Shown: positions 1 to 7,314 of the stretch, in pieces
Layout of the letters: each line of letters begins with the position of its first letter
How positions within the stretch are numbered: position 1 is the first letter of the stretch
Assembly: GCF_003096815.1 (NCBI RefSeq)
Contig: NZ_QENY01000018.1
Location: forward strand, 1 to 64,000
Source of the DNA: Hallella colorans
GTDB lineage: Bacteria; Bacteroidota; Bacteroidia; Bacteroidales; Bacteroidaceae
DNA: 64,000 nucleotides
Direction of reading: 5' to 3'
Position numbers and translations under genes: made by a program
The notes under the pieces: model-generated
The model's database searches: none
Seen by the model: the letters and a program-made list of their open reading frames with translations, nothing else
Told to the model about the DNA's origin: nothing

Positions 1-291
1 GAAAGGGAAACATTGCTCCCTTTCATGGGATATGCCACTTACCAATCTTATTTGAAAGCCCTGCGGCTTCGTGCAGGCATCTCGTTTCCTTTTACCACAC
101 ATACGGCAAGGCACACATTTGCCACGCTCATCACGCTTGAACAGGGTGTACCGATTGAGACCGTTAGTAAGATGCTGGGACATTCCAACGTGAGCATGAC
201 CGAGCGTTATGCAAAGGTAACACCGCAGAAACTCTTTGAGGAATTTGACCGTTTCCTTTCTTTCACCGAAGAGATGCAGTTGGCTATCTAA
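1..291 (+). CDS. Tyrosine recombinase, 3' part (enters from the left edge)
   Basis: This is the C-terminal catalytic part of a site-specific tyrosine recombinase of the integrative-element type. The reading frame is open from base 1, so the gene starts upstream of the window; the TTG at 13 is not its start. Visible catalytic residues are the H-x-x-R-H box (HTARHTF), the second histidine in MLGHSNVSMTE and the nucleophilic tyrosine in ERYAKV. These are four of the six usual catalytic positions; the first Arg and the Lys lie outside the window. It is followed after 61 bp by a second recombinase gene on the same strand, an arrangement common at the ends of Bacteroidales conjugative or mobilisable elements. 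It presumably cuts and rejoins element ends, but its target cannot be read here. Confidence 0.93.
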   Translation, partial: ERETLLPFMGYATYQSYLKALRLRAGISFPFTTHTARHTFATLITLEQGVPIETVSKMLGHSNVSMTERYAKVTPQKLFEEFDRFLSFTEEMQLAI

Positions 292-352
292 TCCTTATTA
301 AGTCATTTGATTTCTTATCTATTCATTTAATTAACTTCAAACCACCAAGACA

Positions 353-1672
353 ATGAGAAGTACATTCAAGATACTGTTCTATATCAACAGACAGAAGACA
401 AAGGCAGACGGCAATACTGCCATTCTCTGCCGTATCACCATTGACGGAAAGAATACCGCCATTACCACAGGAGAAGAGTGTAAATTCTCCGAGTGGAACA
501 CCAAGCAGGGTTTGACAACCAACAAGAAGACCAATCAAAGAATTAATGAGTTCAGGGATTTGGTGGAAAAGACTTATCGGGATATTCTTGTAAAGGATGG
601 AGTGGTAAGTGTGGAGCTTGTAAAGAACTGTTTATAGGGTATTGCCACCAATCCGACCACGCTCCTTGCCATGAGCAGGGCGGAACTCCAAACAGTCAAG
701 GAAAGTGTTGGCAGATCAAGGGCAGAGGGAACTTATCTGAACCTGTTCTATTCTGACAGAAATCTCCGTGAATTTGTAGAAAACAAAGGAGTACAGGACA
801 TACCCATCGGAACAATTACAGAGGACTTGTTTGAGGAATACCGCTTCTTTCTCAAAAAGCGTGGACTGAAAGCATCTACCGTCAACAGCAACCTCTGCTG
901 GTTGAGCCGATTGATGTTCCGTGCGGTCAGCAAGAGGATTATCCGCTGCAATCCGTTTGAGAATGCCAAGTATGAGAAAGAGGAAAAGAAGATACGCTTT
1001 TTGCAAAAGAGCGATGTGATGAAACTTATGGCAATGAAGATGAACGACAAGGAAGCGGAGTTGGCAAGACTGATGTTTGTCTTTTCCTGCTTCACAGGCT
1101 TAGCTATCTCAGATATGGAGAATTTGGAATACAAGCATATCCAAACGGCAGCGGACGGACAGATGTACATAAGAAAGGAACGTCAGAAGACCAAGGTTGA
1201 GTTCATCGTGCCGTTACATCCCATAGCGGAAACCATCATCAGTCATTGCCGGAAAGAGCCGGAAAGAAGCGAGGTACAGCAGACGGTGAAAGAAAAAGAT
1301 GACCACCTTGTCTTTCACCGTGATTGCAGCCGCAGTGTCATGGATACCAAACTGAGTATTGTGGGAAAGGCTTGCGGTATCTGCCAAAGACTTTCCTACC
1401 ACATGGCAAGACATATATTCGGCACGATGAGCCTAAGCGCAGGAATACCTATTGAGAGCATAGCCAAGATGATGGGACACGCCTCCATATCAAGCACTCA
1501 AGTCTATGCGCAGGTAACGGACAGGAAGATATCAGAGGATATGGACAGGCTTATTGCCAAGTACAAGGCAAAGGACAAAAATTCTGGAAATGCAGATGTG
1601 GAAGCAGCAACGGACACAAAGACAATCCCATTGGTTGTCAATTCAAATGGCAGAAAGGAGGAAAGGGCATGA
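353..1672 (+). pseudogene. Tyrosine recombinase interrupted by an amber codon
   Basis: Reading from ATG 353 gives an arm-type DNA-binding region (MRSTFKILFYINRQ), then a TAG at 635-637 (codon 95), then an open frame in the same phase to 1672. Read through, the product is 439 residues, a normal length for this family, with a SAM-like core-binding region at about 120-200 and a catalytic domain after about 210. Catalytic residues in read-through numbering are His350, Arg353, His376 and Tyr385 (HMARHIF, MMGHAS, TQVYAQV). The first catalytic Arg is replaced (TGLAISDM), as is known for IntDOT-type Bacteroidales integrases. A single C-to-T change (CAG to TAG) explains the stop. The 3' part (671-1672) holds the core-binding and catalytic regions but lacks the arm domain. 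It is either a recent pseudogene, a suppressed codon or a sequence error. Confidence 0.88.
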
Positions 1673-2085
1673 AGGTAAACAATAGCTGTCAAAGAAAGGC
1701 AGGCGTAACCAATCAGCGTAGTTATTTTGATTGGGGCAGCAATATGCAAGTCATTCGCAAAGGAAACGGAGAGATAGCCATGACAGGGAGTGAACTTGTG
1801 AGGTTCTTCGGGGTAACATGGAGGAAACTCAACCACAGGTTGCAAACGATAGTAAAATCCTCCAACCTGCACCCCGATGAGAGGGTTGCAGGTGAAGAGC
1901 CAGTTTTCATCAGCGGACAGTTGAAAGGCTGTGCACCACTCTATCCGCTTCCTGTCATCATCGCCCTGTCCTTCCTGCTGGACAGCACCGAAGCTCATCT
2001 ATTCAGAAAGTACGTCTGTCGAACTTTGCAGAAACTGACTATCACTGTAATGCCAATCTTCTTGTTAGGCAATACTAAGAACTGA
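1669..2085 (+). CDS. Small hypothetical protein coupled to the integrase
   Basis: This 138-residue protein overlaps the integrase stop by an ATGA, so it is probably translationally coupled to it. A second possible start is Met at 1744. I do not recognise a named family. A central stretch (TGSELVRFFGVTWRKLNHRL) looks like a helix-turn-helix, which would fit an element-borne accessory or regulatory DNA-binding protein, but this is inference. There is no signal peptide or clear membrane segment. The gene is the last one of the integrase cluster and is followed by a strong hairpin at 2096-2166. Confidence 0.6.
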   Translation: MKVNNSCQRKAGVTNQRSYFDWGSNMQVIRKGNGEIAMTGSELVRFFGVTWRKLNHRLQTIVKSSNLHPDERVAGEEPVFISGQLKGCAPLYPLPVIIALSFLLDSTEAHLFRKYVCRTLQKLTITVMPIFLLGNTKN

Positions 2086-2095
2086 TGGATATATT

Positions 2096-2166
2096 TCCTT
2101 TTTCTTTCACCGATTATATCTTACTACATGACTACAATAGGAGTTAAATCGGTGAAAGAGAAAGGA
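2096..2166. repeat. 20-bp inverted repeat forming a strong hairpin
   Basis: Arms 2096-2115 and 2147-2166 are complementary over 20 bp with a single T.G wobble (TCCTTTTTCTTTCACCGATT against its partner), enclosing 31 nt. No U-run follows on either strand, so it is not a textbook intrinsic terminator. It lies 11 bp after the last ORF of the integrase cluster. It could be an RNA 3'-end structure or a recombinase-related DNA site. Confidence 0.75.
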
Positions 2167-2516
2167 TTGCATTGTATTTGATAGCAGTTTAAATGTGTTG
2201 CTACGATATAACTACATACTACCTGCATGAGAATAAAAAGGATAGATCTTATATAGCTTTTTTTATAAGATATCATTGCTTACATATTGTAATTACTTAC
2301 TTGATATTTTTCAAAAAAGTAACAAAGATGCAATTTCAATAAATCGCAAAAAAAATTACAGAATAATTGGAAATACATTTTTTTTTGTTTTACTTTGCAG
2401 TATCTAACTATAAAACATATTGAAAGTATAATCCTTCTAATTAGCAAAATAAGAAAGGATAAGAATTTATGGGAATGAATTTCTCATTTTTGTAAATCAG
2501 AAAAAACAACAATTTC
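2167..2516. other. Gene-less AT-rich leader region before the barrel receptor
   Basis: No coding sequence is seen. The region is AT-rich. TACTTTG at 2391-2397, one base short of the Bacteroidetes -7 element TAnnTTTG, has a TTG about 20 bp upstream and may be the promoter of the receptor gene, giving a leader of about 110 nt. A short imperfect stem (ATCCTTCT with AGAAAGGAT) occurs near 2430-2460. Confidence 0.4.
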
Positions 2517-4859
2517 ATGAATAATAGATTCCTATTTTTAAGTATATCTGCTATAATGCTATTGACGGGTAACGTTTGCTCTGCGCAAGTTACAGGCACA
2601 ATAGTTAATAAAGAGAAACAGCCAGTCGATGATGCCTCTGTTACACTGACCTGCAAGGGGAAACCAGCTAAGAGTATTTCTACTTCAAACAAGAAAGGAT
2701 TTTTTAGTGTGGAAACAAAAATGCTCGAAGGGCAAGACTGTATTCTTGAAATTAAACATGCAGCCTATGCTCCCTACTTACTTTCTTTACAGAAAATACC
2801 GAAAGCGATAGAGCTTGATACAATACGATTGGAGGAGAACGTTCTCGAAGAAGTGACGGTCAAGGCTGATAGATTTATCAATAAAGTGGATAGAAAGCTA
2901 TTGTTTCCATCCCAAGATGACATTAAGCGTTCAAACTCTGGCTATGATCTCATAGATAAAGTTAATTTACCCGGTATTTATGTAGATATGGCTAACAAAA
3001 AGATAGAGAAGCGTGGATCGGGAAGTGTCCCCATTTTTATCAACGAAAAGCGTGCTTCGCAAGCCGATGTCGTTGCCCTTCGGCCAGATGAGGTTGTACG
3101 TATAGAGTACATTGATAATCCCGGTGTTGAATTTGGACTGGAGACACATGCTGCCATTATCAATATTGTCGTTAAGCCTCGCATGAATGGTATGTCTATC
3201 GGTTTTAACCTGAATGATGCTGTAACTACTATGAATGGACAAAATTATATCTATGCTCAATATAATCACCGTCTGTCCAAATGGGGTATTTACTATCAGA
3301 ATGATTTTTCAAAGTTAAGTCGAAGACACATTGACCAAATGGATACCTATACCTTAGCTGATGGAAACCTACACGAAATACGCCGTGAGGGAATCAATAC
3401 AAAGCTGGCATACGCAAACCATGACTTCGGCATTACCTATGATTTGACAAAGAAGGGACAGTATAGCTTTATAACACAGGTAAGCTCTCACTTCTATAAT
3501 AGCCCAAACAGAGGTCACCGTCAGCGAATTTTTGAAACGGGTAAGCCTACATATTACGCTTTGACTGAACCTACAGAACATTATTTCTCGCCTATAATAG
3601 ATTTGTTCTTTAGACGCTATTTTAAGAATAATCGTACATTGACCTTCAATTTAGTAGGTACCATGTATGACACGAAATATGGATATAGCTTTAAGACCTT
3701 CGATAATGAAGATTTTGACTTGCCGACATCACAATACGGCTACGATACAGACGGCAAACGCTATTCTCTTATTGGCGATATCAAGTATAGTCAGCCTTTG
3801 GGCAAGTCCAACTGGACTTCTGGAATCAGTCATCTGCAGGGCTATACCAAAAATAAATATGCGGGAACTTCCGACATCATCAATGAAATGCACAACAGCA
3901 GTACCTATCTTTATTCCCAGATTTCAGGAAGATTCAGCCAGTTACGTTATATGCTTGGTGTAGGAGGCAGCTATCAATATTATTCGCAAGGGACAGAGAG
4001 TTATTATTACTTTCTTTTGCGCCCATCCCTAAGTCTCAGCTACCCTATATTGGGCAAAGGAAATATACGATACGTCTTCAACATATCTCCCAATGCACCG
4101 TCTTTGGCTAATCTGAGCAATAACAGACAACAGTCTAATGAATACGAATATCATGTAGGCAATCCTAACTTAAAATCCTACAGCAGATACACACAGACGC
4201 TAACCCTTTCTTACAAGCATAAATACTTCTATATTGAAAATACAACGGGGTACACGTATAGCCGAAAGCCTATCTTAGAAGAAATAACAAGAAACGGCAA
4301 CACAAATGGGAGAACATGGTTTGATTTTGGCTATGAGCAGCAGAAATCAGCAGCCGACTTTTGGAATTATACAAATGTTCAGTTCTATGTCATACCCAAT
4401 GTTCTGACGTTGGATGGTGGATTCTCGTACCTGCTATCTCGTTACGTAGGAAACAATTATACCCACAATTTCCATCGCCTATGGGGATATGTTGGCTCGA
4501 AACTGTTTTTAGGCAAATGGAACTTCAGAGCTTCTTGGTCTGCAAAGGAAAGAAACTTTAATGGAGAAAGTGAGAACACCACTGGTCAAAACATAGAAGC
4601 ACAAGTGAATTATAAACTGACCCAAGACCTTTCCATCGGTCTTTATGGCTCTCATCTATTCATAAAAAATGGCTCTACTTTCGAGGAGGCTACGCACTCA
4701 CAATTCATCAAGAAAGATTTGACTGTATATATTCCAGAATGGGGAAATATGATCTCCTTGAATCTAACATGGAATCTTTCACGCGGACGTAAATATCAAT
4801 CAGATCAAAAGGGAGTATGGAATCGTGACAGCGAAACAGGAATATTTAGAGGTAAGTAA
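2517..4859 (+). CDS. Outer-membrane beta-barrel protein with carboxypeptidase-regulatory-like N-terminus
   Basis: This 780-residue protein has a signal peptide (about 1-24, ending CSAQ), an Ig-like CarboxypepD_reg domain (about 25-110: VTGTIVNKEKQPVDDASVTL), a plug-like region at about 120-225 (LIDKVNLPGIYVD through ETHAAIINIVVKP) and a long C-terminal barrel with alternating aromatic strands. This is the layout of the Bacteroidetes OMP_b-brl_3 or TonB-dependent-like receptors. A canonical TonB box is not obvious. The protein should sit in the outer membrane, perhaps moving or sensing a ligand that the sequence does not reveal. No SusD partner or anti-sigma gene is adjacent, so it is not a standard polysaccharide-utilisation locus. 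Confidence 0.82.
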   Translation: MNNRFLFLSISAIMLLTGNVCSAQVTGTIVNKEKQPVDDASVTLTCKGKPAKSISTSNKKGFFSVETKMLEGQDCILEIKHAAYAPYLLSLQKIPKAIELDTIRLEENVLEEVTVKADRFINKVDRKLLFPSQDDIKRSNSGYDLIDKVNLPGIYVDMANKKIEKRGSGSVPIFINEKRASQADVVALRPDEVVRIEYIDNPGVEFGLETHAAIINIVVKPRMNGMSIGFNLNDAVTTMNGQNYIYAQYNHRLSKWGIYYQNDFSKLSRRHIDQMDTYTLADGNLHEIRREGINTKLAYANHDFGITYDLTKKGQYSFITQVSSHFYNSPNRGHRQRIFETGKPTYYALTEPTEHYFSPIIDLFFRRYFKNNRTLTFNLVGTMYDTKYGYSFKTFDNEDFDLPTSQYGYDTDGKRYSLIGDIKYSQPLGKSNWTSGISHLQGYTKNKYAGTSDIINEMHNSSTYLYSQISGRFSQLRYMLGVGGSYQYYSQGTESYYYFLLRPSLSLSYPILGKGNIRYVFNISPNAPSLANLSNNRQQSNEYEYHVGNPNLKSYSRYTQTLTLSYKHKYFYIENTTGYTYSRKPILEEITRNGNTNGRTWFDFGYEQQKSAADFWNYTNVQFYVIPNVLTLDGGFSYLLSRYVGNNYTHNFHRLWGYVGSKLFLGKWNFRASWSAKERNFNGESENTTGQNIEAQVNYKLTQDLSIGLYGSHLFIKNGSTFEEATHSQFIKKDLTVYIPEWGNMISLNLTWNLSRGRKYQSDQKGVWNRDSETGIFRGK

Positions 4860-4917
4860 CAATGTTTGTTACGAAGAGTCAGAATAAATGTTACCAATGT
4901 GATGCAATGGATTGCGG

Positions 4918-5719
4918 TTTTACTTTTTTGGGGGCACCGTAGGTCTCCCTACGATTGTGGTAACCATGTATAACCGCAAACAGGATTAAAGACTGGAAGA
5001 CATGATGTATGCGTAAAGTTTCATACGCGCAAATTTCTATCGCACTCAGACGTTTCTTGAATCCAGTCAAGTTGTCTTCATTCATTCTTTGCTCCCCATT
5101 CTTGACTCTTCACTCCTTATCCTGCATTTTGTAAAATATAATTACTGTTTTTTGATCATTATTTTCGAGTCATCCAGAGCAAAAAGGGCTATCTTTTTTT
5201 GTCAAAACCAAGTTGAGCATTACCAAAAATCATAAGAGTGCCGCGATTAGTGCTTTCTCATAGCATGATTAGGCCTTATTGGCAGCGCGGAAGAGCCTCA
5301 ATCACGCTGCGATTACAACCTTATCATCATGCCATTTGATACTCAACCGCAGACCACAAAATAGAAGAATAAAGGCTGTTTTTTAAAAGATGCTGAATGT
5401 CAGCTATTTACAAACTATCGCATATTTTGCGTATTTCGGACGAAGGCAAACTTATTTTTAAATAAGCGAATTTGAGAGGGTTGTTTGTTCAAATAATTGA
5501 CTATTTCTATTTTTTCAAAAACTGTGTTCGGGACAAGCAGGTTTTTAAAGAGATAAAACCGAAAATGCGTAAACATTCTGTCGTCATCTTGAAGCGTACA
5601 CACGCCCCATTCGCCCCCCTGTACATGGTGAGCATCTCTTCAAAAAACATACAAGCATTTATTGTACCAATGGATTAATCTCAATAGCAACATGAAACTC
5701 CATACTTTTTCTACTGAGC
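4918..5719 (+). repeat. Copy 1 of a ~0.8-kb inverted repeat (gene-less)
   Basis: This stretch reappears in reverse complement at 21988-22793, with about 90% identity by eye and the highest conservation at about 5150-5510. It starts at TTTACTTTTTTGGGGG and ends at CTACTGAGC (5711-5719), directly against the A-run of the terminator at 5727. It has no conserved coding frame: the short minus-strand frame at 5415-5603 is broken by an indel in copy 2. Internal features include a GCGATTA-rich block (5241-5320) with a bulged hairpin (TGATTAGGC with GCCTCAATCA) and the palindrome CTTATTTTTAAATAAG at 5451-5466. Unlike copy 2, its left end lacks the matching terminal repeat. Together with its flanks it fills the 929-bp gap 4860-5788. 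Confidence 0.9.
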
Positions 5720-5726
5720 AAAAAAA

Positions 5727-5756
5727 ATCTCCGCTACCCAAGAGGATAGCGGAGAT
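5727..5756 (-). terminator. Intrinsic terminator of the OmpA-family gene
   Basis: A perfect 10-bp stem (5727-5736 with 5747-5756, ATCTCCGCTA) and a 10-nt loop are followed on the minus strand by a T7 tract. It lies 33 bp after the stop of the OmpA-family gene. Confidence 0.9.
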
Positions 5757-5788
5757 AGATGTTTTTTGTTTTATAGTTCTGTCAAGTA

Positions 5789-6901
5789 TTACTGAATGTA
5801 CACTACTGCCAATCGGTTGGAGGTTGTGCCCTGCACGCCCTTGCCAGTGGCTTGGTCAACAATAACGCCCTTGTTGGTCAGATACTTGGCTACAACGTCG
5901 GCGCGAGCCTGCGACAATTTGTCGTTGATTTCCTTAGAACCCTCTGGAGATGCTGTTCCGACCACTTCCACGTGGCTACCGGCCTTCACGTTGTTAAGTG
6001 CTTTCTTGGCACTGTATGTCAAATCGGCCTTGCCCTGTGCGAATGTGACAAAGATAAGATTTTCCACTTTCACGGTCTTGGCTACAGGTTGGGAAACCTT
6101 TTTCACCACCTCTTTCACCACGGTCTTAGGCTTCTTGGCCAATTCGTTGCGAAGGTCGTTGATGGTGGCGTTCAAAGCGTCGATCTCGTTTTGGTCGCGC
6201 AATTTGGCGATGGTGAAGTTGTGTGTGCCGTTAGAGTTGGCGAACTTGTAAACGAAACCAGCGTTGAGTTGAACGAAAGATTTATTGATATTGTATTCCA
6301 CGCCATCGTATCCGAAGCCATTAAGACCCCATATCACGGCTGGCTCAACATAGAACTGCCAAGCCTTGTTCTCGCCAAAATTGAAAGCTAAATCCAATCC
6401 AGCTTTTGAGGTCAGGCTGTTTGTCCTAACAATATTTTGGCTCTTGGCAAGCAAATTCTCTGTCTTGTTCTTTTTGAAGTCAGAGCCTACATATCCATCG
6501 TGGTGGCCAAACACGTGGCCCCAACCAAGCCCATATATACCGCTTATTTCAAAAGCGCGAGGCTCGCCGGTGTAACCACCGAACCAGTTGCTCAAGTTTA
6601 CGGTTCCCAAGAGGCTTGTGTTGATAGCGCGAGCGACTGTACCTACAGACTCCCAAGGTTTGTTGGAGAAATACACGTTGCTCTCAACTGCAAGGCCAAA
6701 GACGGGGGTGAAATAGCGACCGAGACGAAGACCGGCATTGGGATTTAAGTCTTTCATCCATGCGTGTCCTGTGGACTTGGTTGCTACACCACCATTTATT
6801 CCAACATAAACGTTATCAAATGTCTTGCTTTCGTTGACTGTCTGTGCAGTCATAGATGCTGCCACCATTCCGGCAGCCATCAATGTAAATAATCTTTTCA
6901 T
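5789..6901 (-). CDS. OmpA-family outer-membrane protein
   Basis: This 370-residue protein has a signal peptide (MKRLFTLMAAG...AQ, about 1-20), an N-terminal beta-barrel region (about 25-230, many aromatic strands), a short coiled segment (about 235-275, DALNATINDLRNELAKKPK) and a C-terminal OmpA-like domain (about 285-370; VEVVGTASPEGSKEINDKLS and ARADVVAKYL). The family anchors the outer membrane to peptidoglycan. The start at 6901 is preferred over the in-frame Met at 6934 because it gives an ideal signal peptide and follows the TACATTTG promoter element at 6939-6932. The gene is monocistronic: it has its own promoter and terminator. Confidence 0.9.
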   Translation of the reverse strand: MKRLFTLMAAGMVAASMTAQTVNESKTFDNVYVGINGGVATKSTGHAWMKDLNPNAGLRLGRYFTPVFGLAVESNVYFSNKPWESVGTVARAINTSLLGTVNLSNWFGGYTGEPRAFEISGIYGLGWGHVFGHHDGYVGSDFKKNKTENLLAKSQNIVRTNSLTSKAGLDLAFNFGENKAWQFYVEPAVIWGLNGFGYDGVEYNINKSFVQLNAGFVYKFANSNGTHNFTIAKLRDQNEIDALNATINDLRNELAKKPKTVVKEVVKKVSQPVAKTVKVENLIFVTFAQGKADLTYSAKKALNNVKAGSHVEVVGTASPEGSKEINDKLSQARADVVAKYLTNKGVIVDQATGKGVQGTTSNRLAVVYIQ

Positions 6902-6931
6902 AATCTTCTTTTTAAGATTTTGCTTTATAGT

Positions 6932-6939
6932 CAAATGTA
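6932..6939 (-). promoter_or_regulatory. -7 element TACATTTG of the OmpA-family gene
   Basis: It matches the Bacteroidetes TAnnTTTG consensus on the minus strand, 30 bp before the start codon at 6901. Confidence 0.65.
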
Positions 6940-7314
6940 TGAACTGTTTGCAAAATAACGGAAAAACTATCTTAACGCCAAATATTTTGCCTTGTCAGGG
7001 GTGATTTATATTGTAATTTAAATAAAAAACTGTTACATTTTGCATTTATTAACAAAATAATGATGGTAACCGACACAAAGGCTTTCTATCACTATTTGCG
7101 AGTTGGGGAGGAGTGAATGTATAAAGATAGGGGATTAGGCGGTCTGGCTATATAGGGAGTGTTTGATGGTAAAATCATCTCCACGGCCCAAAGATATTCT
7201 TTGGACTGTGGTTATGTTTAGCGTTGTGGATACTTGGTGTTTTACGCTTCAAGCTCCTCTGGTTTTATGGGCTTTGGTGCCCCATATGGAATGGTATGAC
7301 TTTTTGGTGTCCCT
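6940..7314. other. Gap between OmpA-family and GH51 genes
   Basis: No gene is seen. The only structure is a hairpin at 7181-7211 (CCAC...CCAAAG ATATT CTTTGG...GTGG), 104 bp after the GH51 stop on the minus strand. It could end that transcript, but the U-tract is weak. Confidence 0.4.

Noticed and set aside
2096..2166. Invertible promoter beside the integrases
   Set aside because: The loop of 31 nt holds no TAnnTTTG element and is far shorter than known Bacteroidales invertible promoters; kept only as a hairpin finding.
5415..5603. 62-codon minus-strand frame inside repeat copy 1
   Set aside because: The equivalent frame in copy 2 is broken by an indel, so it is not under coding selection.
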